64,000 nt of DNA from Propionispira raffinosivorans DSM 20765 (GTDB taxonomy: Bacteria; Bacillota; Negativicutes; Selenomonadales; Selenomonadaceae), in the NCBI RefSeq assembly GCF_000381065.1, contig NZ_KB905839.1, forward strand, positions 186,001 to 250,000, written 5' to 3'. Each line of letters opens with the position of its first letter. The stretch's first letter is position 1. The translations under genes and the position numbers were made by a program. Below the pieces are notes generated by a model. It was not told where the DNA came from, ran no database searches, and worked only from the letters and a program-made list of their open reading frames with translations. Positions 7,917 to 19,371 of this stretch are shown here, one piece after another.

Positions 7917-8060
7917 ATGGATCAACTTTTGATGTATATGTCCAGCTATGGTTTTCCTATGGTAGTCAGTGCTTTTTTGCTGGTGCGGATTGAAAAGAAG
8001 CTGGATATACTAGACAGCAGTATCCGTGATTTGACACGTGTGATTGAAAAGAAACTTTAG
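7917..8060 (+). CDS. yvrJ: YvrJ-family small membrane protein
   Basis: 47 residues: MDQLLMYMSSYGFPMVVSAF, then LLVRIEKKLDILDSSIRDL and a lysine-rich end. It has one N-terminal hydrophobic helix and a short amphipathic tail with the RIEKKLD motif typical of the YvrJ family in Firmicutes. The B. subtilis homologue belongs to the SigO-RsoA regulon; molecular function is unknown. GGAGAGGGGGTGG precedes the ATG. In many Firmicutes yvrJ clusters with DUF1659 and DUF2922 genes; here manC separates them. It is followed after 36 nt by manC. Confidence 0.85.
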   Translation: MDQLLMYMSSYGFPMVVSAFLLVRIEKKLDILDSSIRDLTRVIEKKL

Positions 8061-8096
8061 AAAATGACTGAAGAAATAATAAAGGAGCCAAATTTT

Positions 8097-9464
8097 ATGA
8101 AGGTAATTATTTTAGCAGGCGGTGGTGGCACGCGCCTTTTTCCGTTGTCACGTAAATGTATGCCAAAGCAGTTTTTGGCCATTGATCAAGATAAGACTCT
8201 TTTGGCGGAAACAATTGAACGTTTCAAGAATTTGGTTAAACCAGAAGATATTGTAATCGTTACGAACCAGGAATATATTCATCATGTAAAAAGTGAACTG
8301 GCTTTATGTGGAGCAAGTGAAGCTCATATTGTGGTGGAAACGGAACCTCGGAATACTGCACCGGCTATTGCCTTAGCTGCGCAATATTGTCTGGATGAAC
8401 TGGGCTGTGCCAAGGATGAAGTGATGTTTATTTCGACTTCGGATCATATTATTCGTCCGGTCGTTGTGTTTCAAAATGCCGTGACCAAGGCAGCTGAATT
8501 TGCGAGTAAGGGGAATTTTGTTACATTTGGGGTGAAACCAACGAAACCAGAAACGGGTTTTGGTTATATTGAAGCGGGTGAAGATTTGCATGGTGCTTAT
8601 AAAACGAGTGCTTTTAAGGAAAAACCAGATCTTGAAACAGCGAAGGCATATCTGGCCAAAGGAAATTATTATTGGAATTCCGGATTATTCGCTTTTCGGG
8701 TGGATGTGTACCAAAATGAAATTCGTCAATATGCACCAGATATTCATAAAGAGCTGAAAGCTAATTATAGAGAAACAGCAGCAAACTTTTCGAATATGCC
8801 AAATATTTCGATTGATTATGCCGTGGCGGAAAAGTCAAAACTGGGGGTTACGATTCCACTCAATCTGTATTGGAATGATGTGGGATCTTGGGATGCAATT
8901 TATGATGTGCTGGATAAGGACGATTTTGGCAATGCTTTACAGGGGGATTGTTTGCCAATCGATTGTTCCAACAGCTTAATGCTGGGACAAAGCCGCCTGA
9001 TTGCCGGAATTGGTCTGGATAATATCATGGTTGTAGAAACATCCGATGTGATTTTGGTAGCACAAAAAGGTGAATCGCAGAAAGTGAAAGATCTGGTGGA
9101 TATTTTGAAAGCCAGAGGTCGTAAGGAAGCAACCGAGCATACGACAATGTATTTCCCATGGGGGAGTGCAACGAGTCTGGGCGGTGGCCGCGGCTATAAG
9201 ATGAAACGGCTGGTAATCAATTCTGGCGAAGGTTTAGCTACTAGGATGCATTATCACCGCAGCGTCCATTGGATCGTTACGCAGGGGACAGCAGAGGTCA
9301 CTATCGGTGATGTTGTGCAGATGCTTCATAGTAATGAAAGTGTCTTTATCCCGATGACGACAAAATATGGTTTGCAAAATCCAGGGAAGATGTCACTTGT
9401 TGTGATTGAAGTAGAAAACGGTGAATATCTGGAGGACGATGATGTCGTTTTGCTGACACAATAA
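8097..9464 (+). CDS. manC: Mannose-1-phosphate guanylyltransferase / mannose-6-phosphate isomerase
   Basis: 455 residues from the ATG at 8097 (AAGGAG 9 nt upstream; a longer reading from 8064 lacks a ribosome site). The N-terminal nucleotidyltransferase domain (about 1-270) has AGGGGTRLFPLSRKCMPKQF, the GDP-sugar pyrophosphorylase loop, and FKEKPD. The C-terminal cupin domain (about 345-455) has MHYHRSVHWIVTQGTAEVTI, typical of the isomerase half of type II enzymes. It makes GDP-mannose for surface polysaccharide in the cytoplasm. Its substrate could come from the phosphomannomutase at 52.2 kb. It sits between yvrJ and its usual partners. Confidence 0.95.
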   Translation: MKVIILAGGGGTRLFPLSRKCMPKQFLAIDQDKTLLAETIERFKNLVKPEDIVIVTNQEYIHHVKSELALCGASEAHIVVETEPRNTAPAIALAAQYCLDELGCAKDEVMFISTSDHIIRPVVVFQNAVTKAAEFASKGNFVTFGVKPTKPETGFGYIEAGEDLHGAYKTSAFKEKPDLETAKAYLAKGNYYWNSGLFAFRVDVYQNEIRQYAPDIHKELKANYRETAANFSNMPNISIDYAVAEKSKLGVTIPLNLYWNDVGSWDAIYDVLDKDDFGNALQGDCLPIDCSNSLMLGQSRLIAGIGLDNIMVVETSDVILVAQKGESQKVKDLVDILKARGRKEATEHTTMYFPWGSATSLGGGRGYKMKRLVINSGEGLATRMHYHRSVHWIVTQGTAEVTIGDVVQMLHSNESVFIPMTTKYGLQNPGKMSLVVIEVENGEYLEDDDVVLLTQ

Positions 9465-9480
9465 AATATACAAATAATGT

Positions 9481-9532
9481 AAATGAGCTGTTAAGAGGAG
9501 GTGTACTTCTTTTAACAGCTCATTTTTATTTT
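9481..9532 (+). terminator. Terminator after manC
   Basis: Stem AAATGAGCTGTTAA with TTAACAGCTCATTT around a loop of about 17-18 nt, followed by a T-rich tract. Confidence 0.85.
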
Positions 9533-9550
9533 AAAAATTTTTCTTAGTGC

Positions 9551-9580
9551 TTGTAAAATTCTTGCCTCGGGGCATGTAGT
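9551..9580 (+). promoter_or_regulatory. Promoter-like element shared with yvrJ
   Basis: TTGTAA (9551-9556), 18-nt spacer ending GGCA, TGTAGT (9575-9580), ending 23 nt before the ATG at 9603, as in the element at 7865-7894. Confidence 0.55.
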
Positions 9581-9602
9581 AGAGTGAAAGGGGATGAGAT
9601 AA

Positions 9603-9827
9603 ATGGCAGCAGCAAAAAAAGGACAAACCAGTAAGCTGATTTTGAAAGTGCAGACTGGTCTAAACAAAGCTGGGGAAGTGACTTTGAGTCAAAGAACATT
9701 CAACAATGTAAATCCAGCTCTCGCCGATGTAGATTTATTGGCAATCGGTACAGCCTTAGGTGCATTGCAGTCGCATACTGTGGATTCTGTGAATCGTCAA
9801 GATGAAGCACAAATCGGACAAGCCTAA
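9603..9827 (+). CDS. DUF1659 family small protein
   Basis: 74 residues, matching the DUF1659 pattern: basic N-terminus, LKVQTGLNKAGEVTLSQRTF, then the NVNPALADVDLLAIGTALGA helix common to this family. Cytoplasmic; function unknown. AAAGGGG lies 9 nt before the ATG. It is followed after 33 nt by a DUF2922 gene, its usual partner in Firmicutes. Confidence 0.85.
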   Translation: MAAAKKGQTSKLILKVQTGLNKAGEVTLSQRTFNNVNPALADVDLLAIGTALGALQSHTVDSVNRQDEAQIGQA

Positions 9828-9860
9828 GCAAGATAAATAAAAAAGGGGAGGTGAAACGGT

Positions 9861-10073
9861 ATGACGAAAAAATTGCAGATGGTATTTACGTTAGATTCTG
9901 GTAAAACTTTGACGTACAGTCTGGCTGATCCGAAAGATGGTCTGACAAAAGTCGAAGTGGAAGCTGCGATGCAGGCTGTTATCGACAAAAAAGCGATTAT
10001 AAGCAGCAATGGATCTCCAGTGAAAATCAAAGAAACAAGTATCAAAAGCACGGATGAAGTGGCTTTAGCATAA
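9861..10073 (+). CDS. DUF2922 family small protein
   Basis: 70 residues; KLQMVFTLDSGKTLTYSLAD and the later VEVEAAMQAVIDKKAI helix match DUF2922. Function unknown. AAAAGGGGAGGTG precedes the ATG. It ends the two-gene unit at a strong terminator. Confidence 0.85.
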   Translation: MTKKLQMVFTLDSGKTLTYSLADPKDGLTKVEVEAAMQAVIDKKAIISSNGSPVKIKETSIKSTDEVALA

Positions 10074-10078
10074 CACAA

Positions 10079-10119
10079 AACGAGGAGCAGAAAATCGTAG
10101 ATTTTCTGCTCCTCGTTTG
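10079..10119 (+). terminator. Terminator after DUF2922 gene
   Basis: An 18-bp stem starting AACGAGGAGCAGAAAATC pairs with 10100-10117 around a 3-nt loop, ending in TTT. Confidence 0.9.
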
Positions 10120-10176
10120 ATTATTGCTGTTACTGAAATGAGGGATGTTTGTGAATTAATAAAATTTTAAAAACAG

Positions 10177-10205
10177 TTGATAAATTCTATAGAATATATT
10201 AGTAT
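10177..10205 (+). promoter_or_regulatory. Promoter of first PTS leader
   Basis: TTGATA (10177-10182), 17-nt spacer, TAGTAT (10200-10205). The duplicate at 13084 has TTGACA and TAATAT at the same spacing. Confidence 0.45.
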
Positions 10206-10226
10206 AATTATTATATATTGAATGTA

Positions 10227-10282
10227 GGGTATTGGCATTAAGTTGGTTAAACCTTCGAAAAGAAAATTTTTGAAGGAGTGTT
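10227..10282 (+). promoter_or_regulatory. RAT-like antiterminator site plus ribosome-site hairpin (copy 1, leader)
   Basis: A RAT-like hairpin (10227-10253, GGGTATTGGC ... TTAAACC) runs straight into CCTTCGAAAA (10252-10261), which pairs with TTTTTGAAGG (10267-10276) and so covers the GAAGGAG ribosome site of a 6-codon ORF. The two hairpins share CC and are mutually exclusive. One RAT pair is lost relative to the copy at 13134 (T opposite T at the sixth position). Confidence 0.55.
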
Positions 10283-10287
10283 GAAAA

Positions 10288-10308
10288 ATGCAAAATAGTT
10301 TGTGGTGA
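10288..10308 (+). CDS. 6-codon leader ORF (MQNSLW) in first PTS leader
   Basis: ATG at 10288 with GAAGGAG (10272-10278) upstream; stop TGA at 10306-10308 abuts the terminator stem. The duplicate at 13196 encodes MKNSLK with the same layout, so start, length and stop position are kept while the residues differ. That fits a role for translation itself and not for the peptide. Confidence 0.4.
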   Translation: MQNSLW

Positions 10309-10347
10309 AACGGAAAAGCAATGGAAATTTGTTTTTGTCGTTTTTTT
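10307..10347 (+). terminator. Leader terminator (attenuator), first PTS copy
   Basis: Stem GAAACGGAAAAGCAA against TTTGTTTTTGTCG-type arm followed by seven T. It sits between the leader ORF and the LicT remnant. Imperfect compared with the copy at 13215. Confidence 0.6.
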
Positions 10348-10398
10348 ATTTCCAAAAAGCGAGACTAAAAATAATCAAAGTTTAAGGAGATGCAAAGG

Positions 10399-10458
10399 AT
10401 GCTCCTTAAAAAAATATTAAATAATATGGAAGGTATCGTGCAGAAAAAATTAAGGTGA
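10399..10458 (+). pseudogene. LicT/BglG antiterminator gene reduced to 19 codons
   Basis: The 20-codon frame begins MLLKKILNN like the intact gene at 13309 (MLIKKILNN), jumps to MEGIVQKK, which is residue 224 onward of the intact protein, then ends LR-stop. Flanks before and after match the intact copy closely. Two internal deletions (about 0.65 kb and about 0.12 kb) removed the RNA-binding domain and both PRD domains. The AAGGAG ribosome site remains and the reading frame is open, but no function can remain in the product. Confidence 0.85.
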
Positions 10459-10529
10459 GATTTCCAAGCTGTGCTTTTTGTCGGCTTGTTTTCTAATACA
10501 AAATAAAGAGTAATGAAAAAGTTTTAACT

Positions 10530-12501
<1,972 letters not shown>

Positions 12502-12606
12502 GCAGTCTGATCAGATTGCTTGGCAGTCTGCGATCGTGTATTTTGTTTTTCAGCAGTGATAGCTTATTATGATGAGCTTGTTTTTTACAATTGAATACCA
12601 AGGAAG

Positions 12607-12635
12607 GATTGTGACTGGTAATACGGGCAAAACCT
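12607..12635 (+). promoter_or_regulatory. Canonical RAT antiterminator site
   Basis: GGATTGTGACTGG ... GGGCAAAACC matches the LicT/SacY/BglG RAT consensus closely. Its 3' end overlaps the left arm of the terminator at 12634, the classic mutually exclusive arrangement. It differs clearly from the four RAT-like sites around it. Confidence 0.75.
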
Positions 12636-12691
12636 AGATTTATGTTGGCTGATTAAAAATTGATTTAGCCAACATAAATCTGGTTTTTTTG
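12634..12691 (+). terminator. RAT-controlled terminator
   Basis: AGATTTATGTTGGCT (from 12637) pairs with AGCCAACATAAATCT (to 12682), flanked by CC/GG, followed by seven T. Controls the GH1 remnant downstream. Confidence 0.85.
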
Positions 12692-12744
12692 TTTTTATAG
12701 GAGGTGGGTAAGAAAACTGAAAGGGCAAAGGTACGTGATTTTTA

Positions 12745-12798
12745 ATGAATAAATTTCCTGAAGCATTTTTATGGGGCAGTGTGATAGCCGCTAATTAA
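12745..12798 (+). pseudogene. 5' remnant of a GH1 6-phospho-beta-glucosidase gene
   Basis: Seventeen codons, MNKFPEAFLWGSVIAAN, then TAA. This is the GH1 N-terminus; the intact gene at 20754 reads [20 protein letters not shown]. The stop falls where the conserved glutamine should be, and what follows to 12905 shows no GH1 sequence. GGAGGTGGG at 12701-12709 may be the old ribosome site. It lies behind a canonical RAT and terminator, so a LicT-controlled bgl gene was lost here by deletion. Confidence 0.75.
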
Positions 12799-12904
12799 GG
12801 ATTCGCTTTTCTGGTACAATGACTATCATTGCCAGTAATAGAATAAAGTTGGACGCAGATTAGCGATTCGATGTATAATTCCGAGTTTGACACTTGAGAA
12901 AGAA

Positions 12905-12952
12905 AAAACGATTAGAACCCTTGAAAATAAAGAGATCTAATCGCTTTTTTTT
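12905..12952 (+). terminator. Terminator beyond the GH1 remnant
   Basis: CGATTAGA (12909-12916) pairs with TCTAATCG (12936-12943), followed by CTTTTTTTT. It may be the original terminator of the lost gene. Region 12953-13083 is AT-rich with nothing recognised. Confidence 0.65.
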
Positions 12953-13083
12953 CGGTTTTTGAGTAATGTTTTTCTTCTTTTAGTAAACTTAAATTTTTTA
13001 TTCACATAAATGTCAAACTTCCGGGTATAGTAAAACATTATCATATATCGATCAAAAAATACTTAATAAAATTTTCAAAATAT

Positions 13084-13112
13084 TTGACAAAGTCCATAAT
13101 ATATATTAATAT
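13084..13112 (+). promoter_or_regulatory. Promoter of licT
   Basis: TTGACA (13084-13089), 17-nt spacer, TAATAT (13107-13112), upstream of the second leader. Confidence 0.5.
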
Positions 13113-13133
13113 AATTATAGTAAAATGAATGTA

Positions 13134-13185
13134 GGGTAGTGACATTAAGTTGGCTAAACCTTCGAAAAGAAATTTTTTGAAGGAG
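13134..13185 (+). promoter_or_regulatory. RAT-like site plus ribosome-site hairpin (copy 2, licT leader)
   Basis: RAT-like hairpin 13134-13160 (GGGTAG ... CTAAACC), then CCTTCGAAAA (13159-13168) pairing with TTTTTGAAGG (13174-13183), which covers GAAGGAG (13179-13185). Compared with the EII sites, a G-C pair in the RAT is replaced by A-T, a covariation supporting the fold. Confidence 0.6.
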
Positions 13186-13195
13186 TGTGGAAAAA

Positions 13196-13216
13196 ATGAA
13201 AAATAGTTTGAAGTAA
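13196..13216 (+). CDS. 6-codon leader ORF (MKNSLK) in licT leader
   Basis: ATG at 13196 about 10 nt after GAAGGAG; stop TAA at 13214-13216 overlaps the first bases of the terminator stem. A ribosome stopping here would cover the left arm of the terminator. Confidence 0.45.
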   Translation: MKNSLK

Positions 13217-13257
13217 AACGAAAAAACAATGGAAATTTGTTCTTTTTCGTTTTTTTT
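13215..13257 (+). terminator. Leader terminator (attenuator) upstream of licT
   Basis: AAAACGAAAAAACAA (13215-13229) pairs with TTGTTCTTTTTCGTTTT with a short bulge; a long T-run follows. licT begins 52 nt later. Confidence 0.75.
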
Positions 13258-13308
13258 ATTTCCCAAAATCGAGACTAAAAATAATCAAAGTTTAAGGAGC
13301 TGCAAAAG

Positions 13309-14145
13309 ATGCTCATCAAAAAAATATTAAATAATAATGTCGTTCTTACGGAAACTGAACAGCATAAGGAAGTTGTTGCTATGGGCAGTGGTATCGCTTA
13401 TAAAAAACGTTGTGGTGATGACATTCCGGAAGATAAGATTGATAAGATCTATACGCTGTCTCAAAAAGATACTTGGGAAAAGTTTAAAACTTTATTAACG
13501 GATATTTCTATGGAATATATGGAAGTATCTACGGCGATTATTGAATTAGCGGAAGCAGAGCTAAAGAAAAAATTGAATGAAAGTATTTATATTTCGCTTA
13601 CAGATCATATTCATATGGCGGTTTCGCGGTTTCGCGAAGGCAATTTTATCCGAAATATGATGATTTGGGAGATTCAGCGATTTTATCCCGAAGAATATGC
13701 TGTTAGTGAAAAAGCAAGGGTTTTGATCAATGAGAAATTTTCATTGGAGCTTCCAATCGACGAAGCTGGATTTATTGCTTTACATATTATTGATGCACAG
13801 ATGGAGAATGATCAGCCTTTAGCGGATGATATTACCCAATTGATTCAGGAAATCACAAATATTGTTCGTTATACATGCTCGATGGAATATGATATAGAGT
13901 CTTTGCAATATTACCGTTTTATTACACATTTAAAATTTTTTGCCAAGCGCATGTTTACGGAGGAAAAAACAATTTGTGATATAGATGAAGAAATGGAAGG
14001 TATCGTGCAGAAAAAATATGCTTTAGCACATCGTTGCGTAGGGAAAATCGCAGAATTCCTTCAGCAGAAATATCAGTATGAGTTAAATCGGGATGAAAAA
14101 TTCTATTTGATGATACATATTGCTAAAGTAAGCAGGAAAAATTAA
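13309..14145 (+). CDS. licT: LicT/BglG-family transcriptional antiterminator
   Basis: 278 residues, full length. Co-antiterminator RNA-binding domain at 1-55 (MLIKKILNNNVVLTETEQ, AMGSGIAYKKRCGDDI). PRD1 at about 65-170 has histidines in SLTDHIHMAVSR and FIALHIIDAQ. PRD2 at about 172-278 has histidines in FITHLKFFAKRM and FYLMIHIAKVSRK. Such proteins bind RAT RNA hairpins when activated by HPr and inhibited through the cognate EII. It is transcribed behind its own RAT-like leader and directly upstream of an EII gene, and is the only intact antiterminator in the window, so it must serve all five RAT-like sites nearby. Confidence 0.95.
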   Translation: MLIKKILNNNVVLTETEQHKEVVAMGSGIAYKKRCGDDIPEDKIDKIYTLSQKDTWEKFKTLLTDISMEYMEVSTAIIELAEAELKKKLNESIYISLTDHIHMAVSRFREGNFIRNMMIWEIQRFYPEEYAVSEKARVLINEKFSLELPIDEAGFIALHIIDAQMENDQPLADDITQLIQEITNIVRYTCSMEYDIESLQYYRFITHLKFFAKRMFTEEKTICDIDEEMEGIVQKKYALAHRCVGKIAEFLQQKYQYELNRDEKFYLMIHIAKVSRKN

Positions 14146-14189
14146 GGTAAGATTTCCAAGTTGCGCCTTTGTGACAGCTTGTTTTCTAA

Positions 14190-16196
<2,007 letters not shown>

Positions 16197-16275
16197 TAAC
16201 TATATTTAACCTATAGGACACTTTATGTTTTGGGAATAGAAATAATTGAATAATATAATGTTGGAGGAAAAAATA

Positions 16276-17664
16276 ATGAAAAAAACATTAGCAGTATTAG
16301 GACTTTCCACTGTAATTTTTTGTGGCGGTGTACAAGCTCAGGCAGCACCGGGATTTTTTCAAGAGGTACCACTGAGTGACTGGTCTTATGAAGCCGTTAA
16401 CGGACTTATTGCCACAGGACATGTGAATGACTATACCGAATCAATACCACAAGGCCGTATTATGAGCCGCATGGAAATGGCCTTGGTTGTCGATGATGCC
16501 ATGCAAAACCTCAAAGCATTCGCACCGGCTGATCAGGATACGATTCAGAAATTGAATAAAGAATATTACTATGACATCAAAAAAATACACCTATTGTCGA
16601 AACTCGACAATGCGGATTTGGAAAAGGCTGAAAATGAGGTAAACGGTACGACTTTTACGGAAGAAGAAAAAGCTGGGCTGAAGAAAGCGGCATCTTTGGC
16701 GGATAAGATTTCTATTAATGGTTATGCTCGCCTGCGTAATGATCACTATTTGAAGGATACAACAGGAAGGACCACCCGCGCCAATATGCTTCATGTGCAA
16801 GTCAATACGACGTATAAGATCGATGAGAATTGGCAGGCTCATGCCGATCTTGGTTATCGTAATTCCCTTAGTGGTTTTGATGAAACGAAATCTCTGTCAC
16901 CAAATGAAAATCAGACGGGTACCACCATGGATACCTATGTGACTGGCCGCATGGCGGATAACGCTCTCGGTCTTAAAATCGGTAAGTGGAATGAATGGAA
17001 CATTTATGGATGGGGTATGGATATTGACTGCGATTTCTCTGGTGTGCAGCTTGATTATGGCAAAAAAGATTTCAAAACCTATTTAACCACGGGCAAGATG
17101 GATCTTTGGGATAATGGCATGGGTGGTACTCGTGAGTATGAACAGGTTACCAGTCTGCGCTTCTTCTATCCATTTGATAAGAAAAATGACATCAATTTTG
17201 GCGTTTCCTCGAGTTCGGCTATGGCCAGTCGCTATCAAGATCCTAGTCAGGGACGTGTATTCTATTACTATACCCATGCGCATCACAAATTTGATACGAA
17301 CTGGGATCTTCGCGCGGGCATCATTAACAGTGATGCAAAACGAGATAATACGACGCCAGCTGCAGCCGCAAAGGCAGCCACAAAGACGAAGCAGCCGGGT
17401 CGCTGGATACAGCTCCAGTATAAGGGAAGTGATCTTCAGTCTCCTGGTTCTTATGGTATTACTGCTGATTATCGCTATGAACCGGCTCTTACTTGGCCAA
17501 CGGTCACAGATTGGTGTGGGCTCAATGAACACTTCTTCCGCCTTGGCGTAAGCTATGTGCCAGCGAAGAACATCCTCCTAGATACGTTCTATACATGGGC
17601 AGACGAAATTGACACTGGTAAGAGGGATGACATGTTCCGTTTCCAAGCACAATTCTTCTTTTGA
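16276..17664 (+). CDS. S-layer-homology-domain outer-membrane porin (OmpM-like)
   Basis: 462 residues from the ATG at 16276 (GGAGG 9 nt upstream). It has a signal peptide MKKTLAVLGLSTVIFCGGVQ cut near AQAAPG, then an SLH domain (about 30-80: EVPLSDWSYEAVNGLIATGH, IMSRMEMALVV). A coiled linker and a beta-barrel region of alternating polar and aromatic strands follow, ending FRFQAQFFF with C-terminal phenylalanine. In Negativicutes such proteins tether the outer membrane to peptidoglycan through SLH and act as porins. First in a glycoside-degradation block, it is probably the uptake pore for glycosides. Confidence 0.88.
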   Translation: MKKTLAVLGLSTVIFCGGVQAQAAPGFFQEVPLSDWSYEAVNGLIATGHVNDYTESIPQGRIMSRMEMALVVDDAMQNLKAFAPADQDTIQKLNKEYYYDIKKIHLLSKLDNADLEKAENEVNGTTFTEEEKAGLKKAASLADKISINGYARLRNDHYLKDTTGRTTRANMLHVQVNTTYKIDENWQAHADLGYRNSLSGFDETKSLSPNENQTGTTMDTYVTGRMADNALGLKIGKWNEWNIYGWGMDIDCDFSGVQLDYGKKDFKTYLTTGKMDLWDNGMGGTREYEQVTSLRFFYPFDKKNDINFGVSSSSAMASRYQDPSQGRVFYYYTHAHHKFDTNWDLRAGIINSDAKRDNTTPAAAAKAATKTKQPGRWIQLQYKGSDLQSPGSYGITADYRYEPALTWPTVTDWCGLNEHFFRLGVSYVPAKNILLDTFYTWADEIDTGKRDDMFRFQAQFFF

Positions 17665-17706
17665 TGAAGCAGTGAAATACAAAAATATACTAAGGGGATG
17701 CTTTGC

Positions 17707-19233
17707 ATGAAATTGAAAAAACTTGCTAAAGCTGTATTGGGCATGATGGCTTTAGGAACGATGGCGATTAGCTCATTTGTCAGCATTGCAAGTGCAGCGC
17801 CAAATGATGTAAAGCCAAGAACAATCGTTATGACGGATGGCGAAGTTGATGATATGGATTCGTTTTTAAGATTTATGCTCTATGCAAATGATTTGGATGT
17901 AAGGGGCATCATTTATACGAGTTCCATGTGGCATTACAAGGGAGATGGCAGGGGAACTCCGTTTACTACCCATATGGATATTGTCAAATTATATCATCCA
18001 GGCTGGCACACAAATCTTCGTTGGTGTGGAACGGATTGGATTAAGGAATATATTGATAAATATCGCACAGTTTACCCGACTCTTTTACAGCATGATAAAA
18101 ATTATCCGTCTCCGGATAAACTGCAAAGCCTGGTGCGTGTGGGGAATATTGATTTTGAGGGCGAAATGGATTATGACACCGAAGGTTCAGAGTTCATTAA
18201 AACAGAGCTTCTTTCTGAGGATGAAACGCCAATTTACTTTGAAACCTGGGGTGGTGCCAATACTTTTGCCCGATCTTTGAAGTCTATTGAAGAGGAATAT
18301 AAGGGAACAGAAAAATGGGACAGTATATATCAGAAGATCAGTAAAAAAGCTATACTGTATAATATCATGGACCAGGATGATACGTATAAAACCTATATTG
18401 CTATTAAATGGCCGGGTATCAAGGTTTATTACAATAGCTGGCAGTTTGGCAGTCTGGCATATATATGGCCTGCAACGGTACCAAAAACACAGCAAAAATA
18501 CTTCCGCGGCGAATGGATGAAGAAAAATATCATGAAAGGACCACTTGCTGGCGGCTATATGACCTATGGCGATGGGCATAAGCTTGCAGGTGACCCAGAG
18601 GACAAGTTCGGCTCGATGGAAGAAGCCATGAAAAATGGTTACGGAAAATATGACCTGATATCCGAAGGGGATTCTCCGTCCTTCTTATATCTTATCAATA
18701 ATGGTCTGCGTTCTACGGAAAGTCCGACCTATGGCGGCTGGAGTGGCAGGCTTTCACCGTCGGTTTCTACTAAGAATCTTTGGGAGGATAACGAAGGTTC
18801 CTTTGACTACAATCCGTATACGAAAAAGTTAGATAAATATTATTCGCAGACACGATGGATTGATGCCATTCAGAATGACTTTGCTGCACGTGTGAAGTGG
18901 ACGATGAATGATTATCAGCATGCTAACCATGCGCCACAGGCGATTAAGATTCAGGAAGGTCTGGACATTAAGGTGAAGCCGGGTGGAAAAGTTACACTGC
19001 ATGCCTCGGCTAGTGATCCCGATGGAGACAAGCTGAACTATAAGTGGTATCCATACGAGGAAGCTGGTTCCTATCGTGCTTCTGTTGCAATTCATGGGAA
19101 AGGTCAGGAGGCAAGTATTACAGTGCCTGCTAACGCCATAAAAGGCGAGACCATTCATGTTATTCTAGAAGTAATCGATAGCGGTCAGCCCCCACTTACT
19201 CGTTACGCCAGGGTGATCCTGACGGTAGAGTAA
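17707..19233 (+). CDS. Secreted Sde182-type protein: DUF1593 nucleoside-hydrolase-like domain plus Ig-like C-terminus
   Basis: 508 residues from the ATG at 17707 (AAGGGG 9 nt upstream; ATG 17698 is too close). Signal peptide of about 36 residues ends near SIASAAPN. The nucleoside-hydrolase-like domain (about 40-385) has TDGEVDDMDSFLRFM, an aspartate cluster like that binding calcium in nucleoside hydrolases, and ETWGGANTFARSL. The C-terminal beta-sandwich (about 420-508) has DPDGDKLNYKWYPYEEAGSY. Homologues are annotated as cellulose-binding; substrate not established. It is probably periplasmic or surface-located, releasing sugar from plant glycosides. Confidence 0.85.
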   Translation: MKLKKLAKAVLGMMALGTMAISSFVSIASAAPNDVKPRTIVMTDGEVDDMDSFLRFMLYANDLDVRGIIYTSSMWHYKGDGRGTPFTTHMDIVKLYHPGWHTNLRWCGTDWIKEYIDKYRTVYPTLLQHDKNYPSPDKLQSLVRVGNIDFEGEMDYDTEGSEFIKTELLSEDETPIYFETWGGANTFARSLKSIEEEYKGTEKWDSIYQKISKKAILYNIMDQDDTYKTYIAIKWPGIKVYYNSWQFGSLAYIWPATVPKTQQKYFRGEWMKKNIMKGPLAGGYMTYGDGHKLAGDPEDKFGSMEEAMKNGYGKYDLISEGDSPSFLYLINNGLRSTESPTYGGWSGRLSPSVSTKNLWEDNEGSFDYNPYTKKLDKYYSQTRWIDAIQNDFAARVKWTMNDYQHANHAPQAIKIQEGLDIKVKPGGKVTLHASASDPDGDKLNYKWYPYEEAGSYRASVAIHGKGQEASITVPANAIKGETIHVILEVIDSGQPPLTRYARVILTVE

Positions 19234-19308
19234 GTGACTGGTGAAGATGAAAAAATCATGAAATGGCCATAAAAGAAGAGTGCCTGATTGTAGTTGTTTT
19301 ATAAAATA

Positions 19309-19356
19309 AAGAAACGCTGGAGCAGGACAGGGAAGCTGTCCGCTTTGGCGTTTTCA
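19309..19356 (+). other. Intergenic hairpin between DUF1593 and esterase genes
   Basis: GAAACGC and GCGTTTTC flank an inner stem GGACAG/CTGTCC. The T-run is short (four), and it lies 15 nt before the esterase start. It may be a weak terminator or mRNA stabiliser. Confidence 0.4.
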
Positions 19357-19371
19357 AAGGAGAGATGTAAC

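Noticed and set aside
10167..10355. Minus-strand ORF of 62 codons that recurs at 13041-13266 with similar sequence
   Set aside because: The apparent conservation comes from the duplicated RNA leader on the plus strand; there is no ribosome site and the low-complexity F/I-rich product is not protein-like.
12799..12904. Possible insertion-sequence scar after the GH1 remnant, with TGGTACAATGA/TCATTGCCA inverted repeat
   Set aside because: The repeat is short and imperfect, with no transposase sequence or target duplication, so deletion debris is simpler.
17083..17532. Overlapping long ORFs on both strands inside the porin gene
   Set aside because: Out-of-frame readings of the SLH porin, which has signal peptide, SLH domain and C-terminal phenylalanine.
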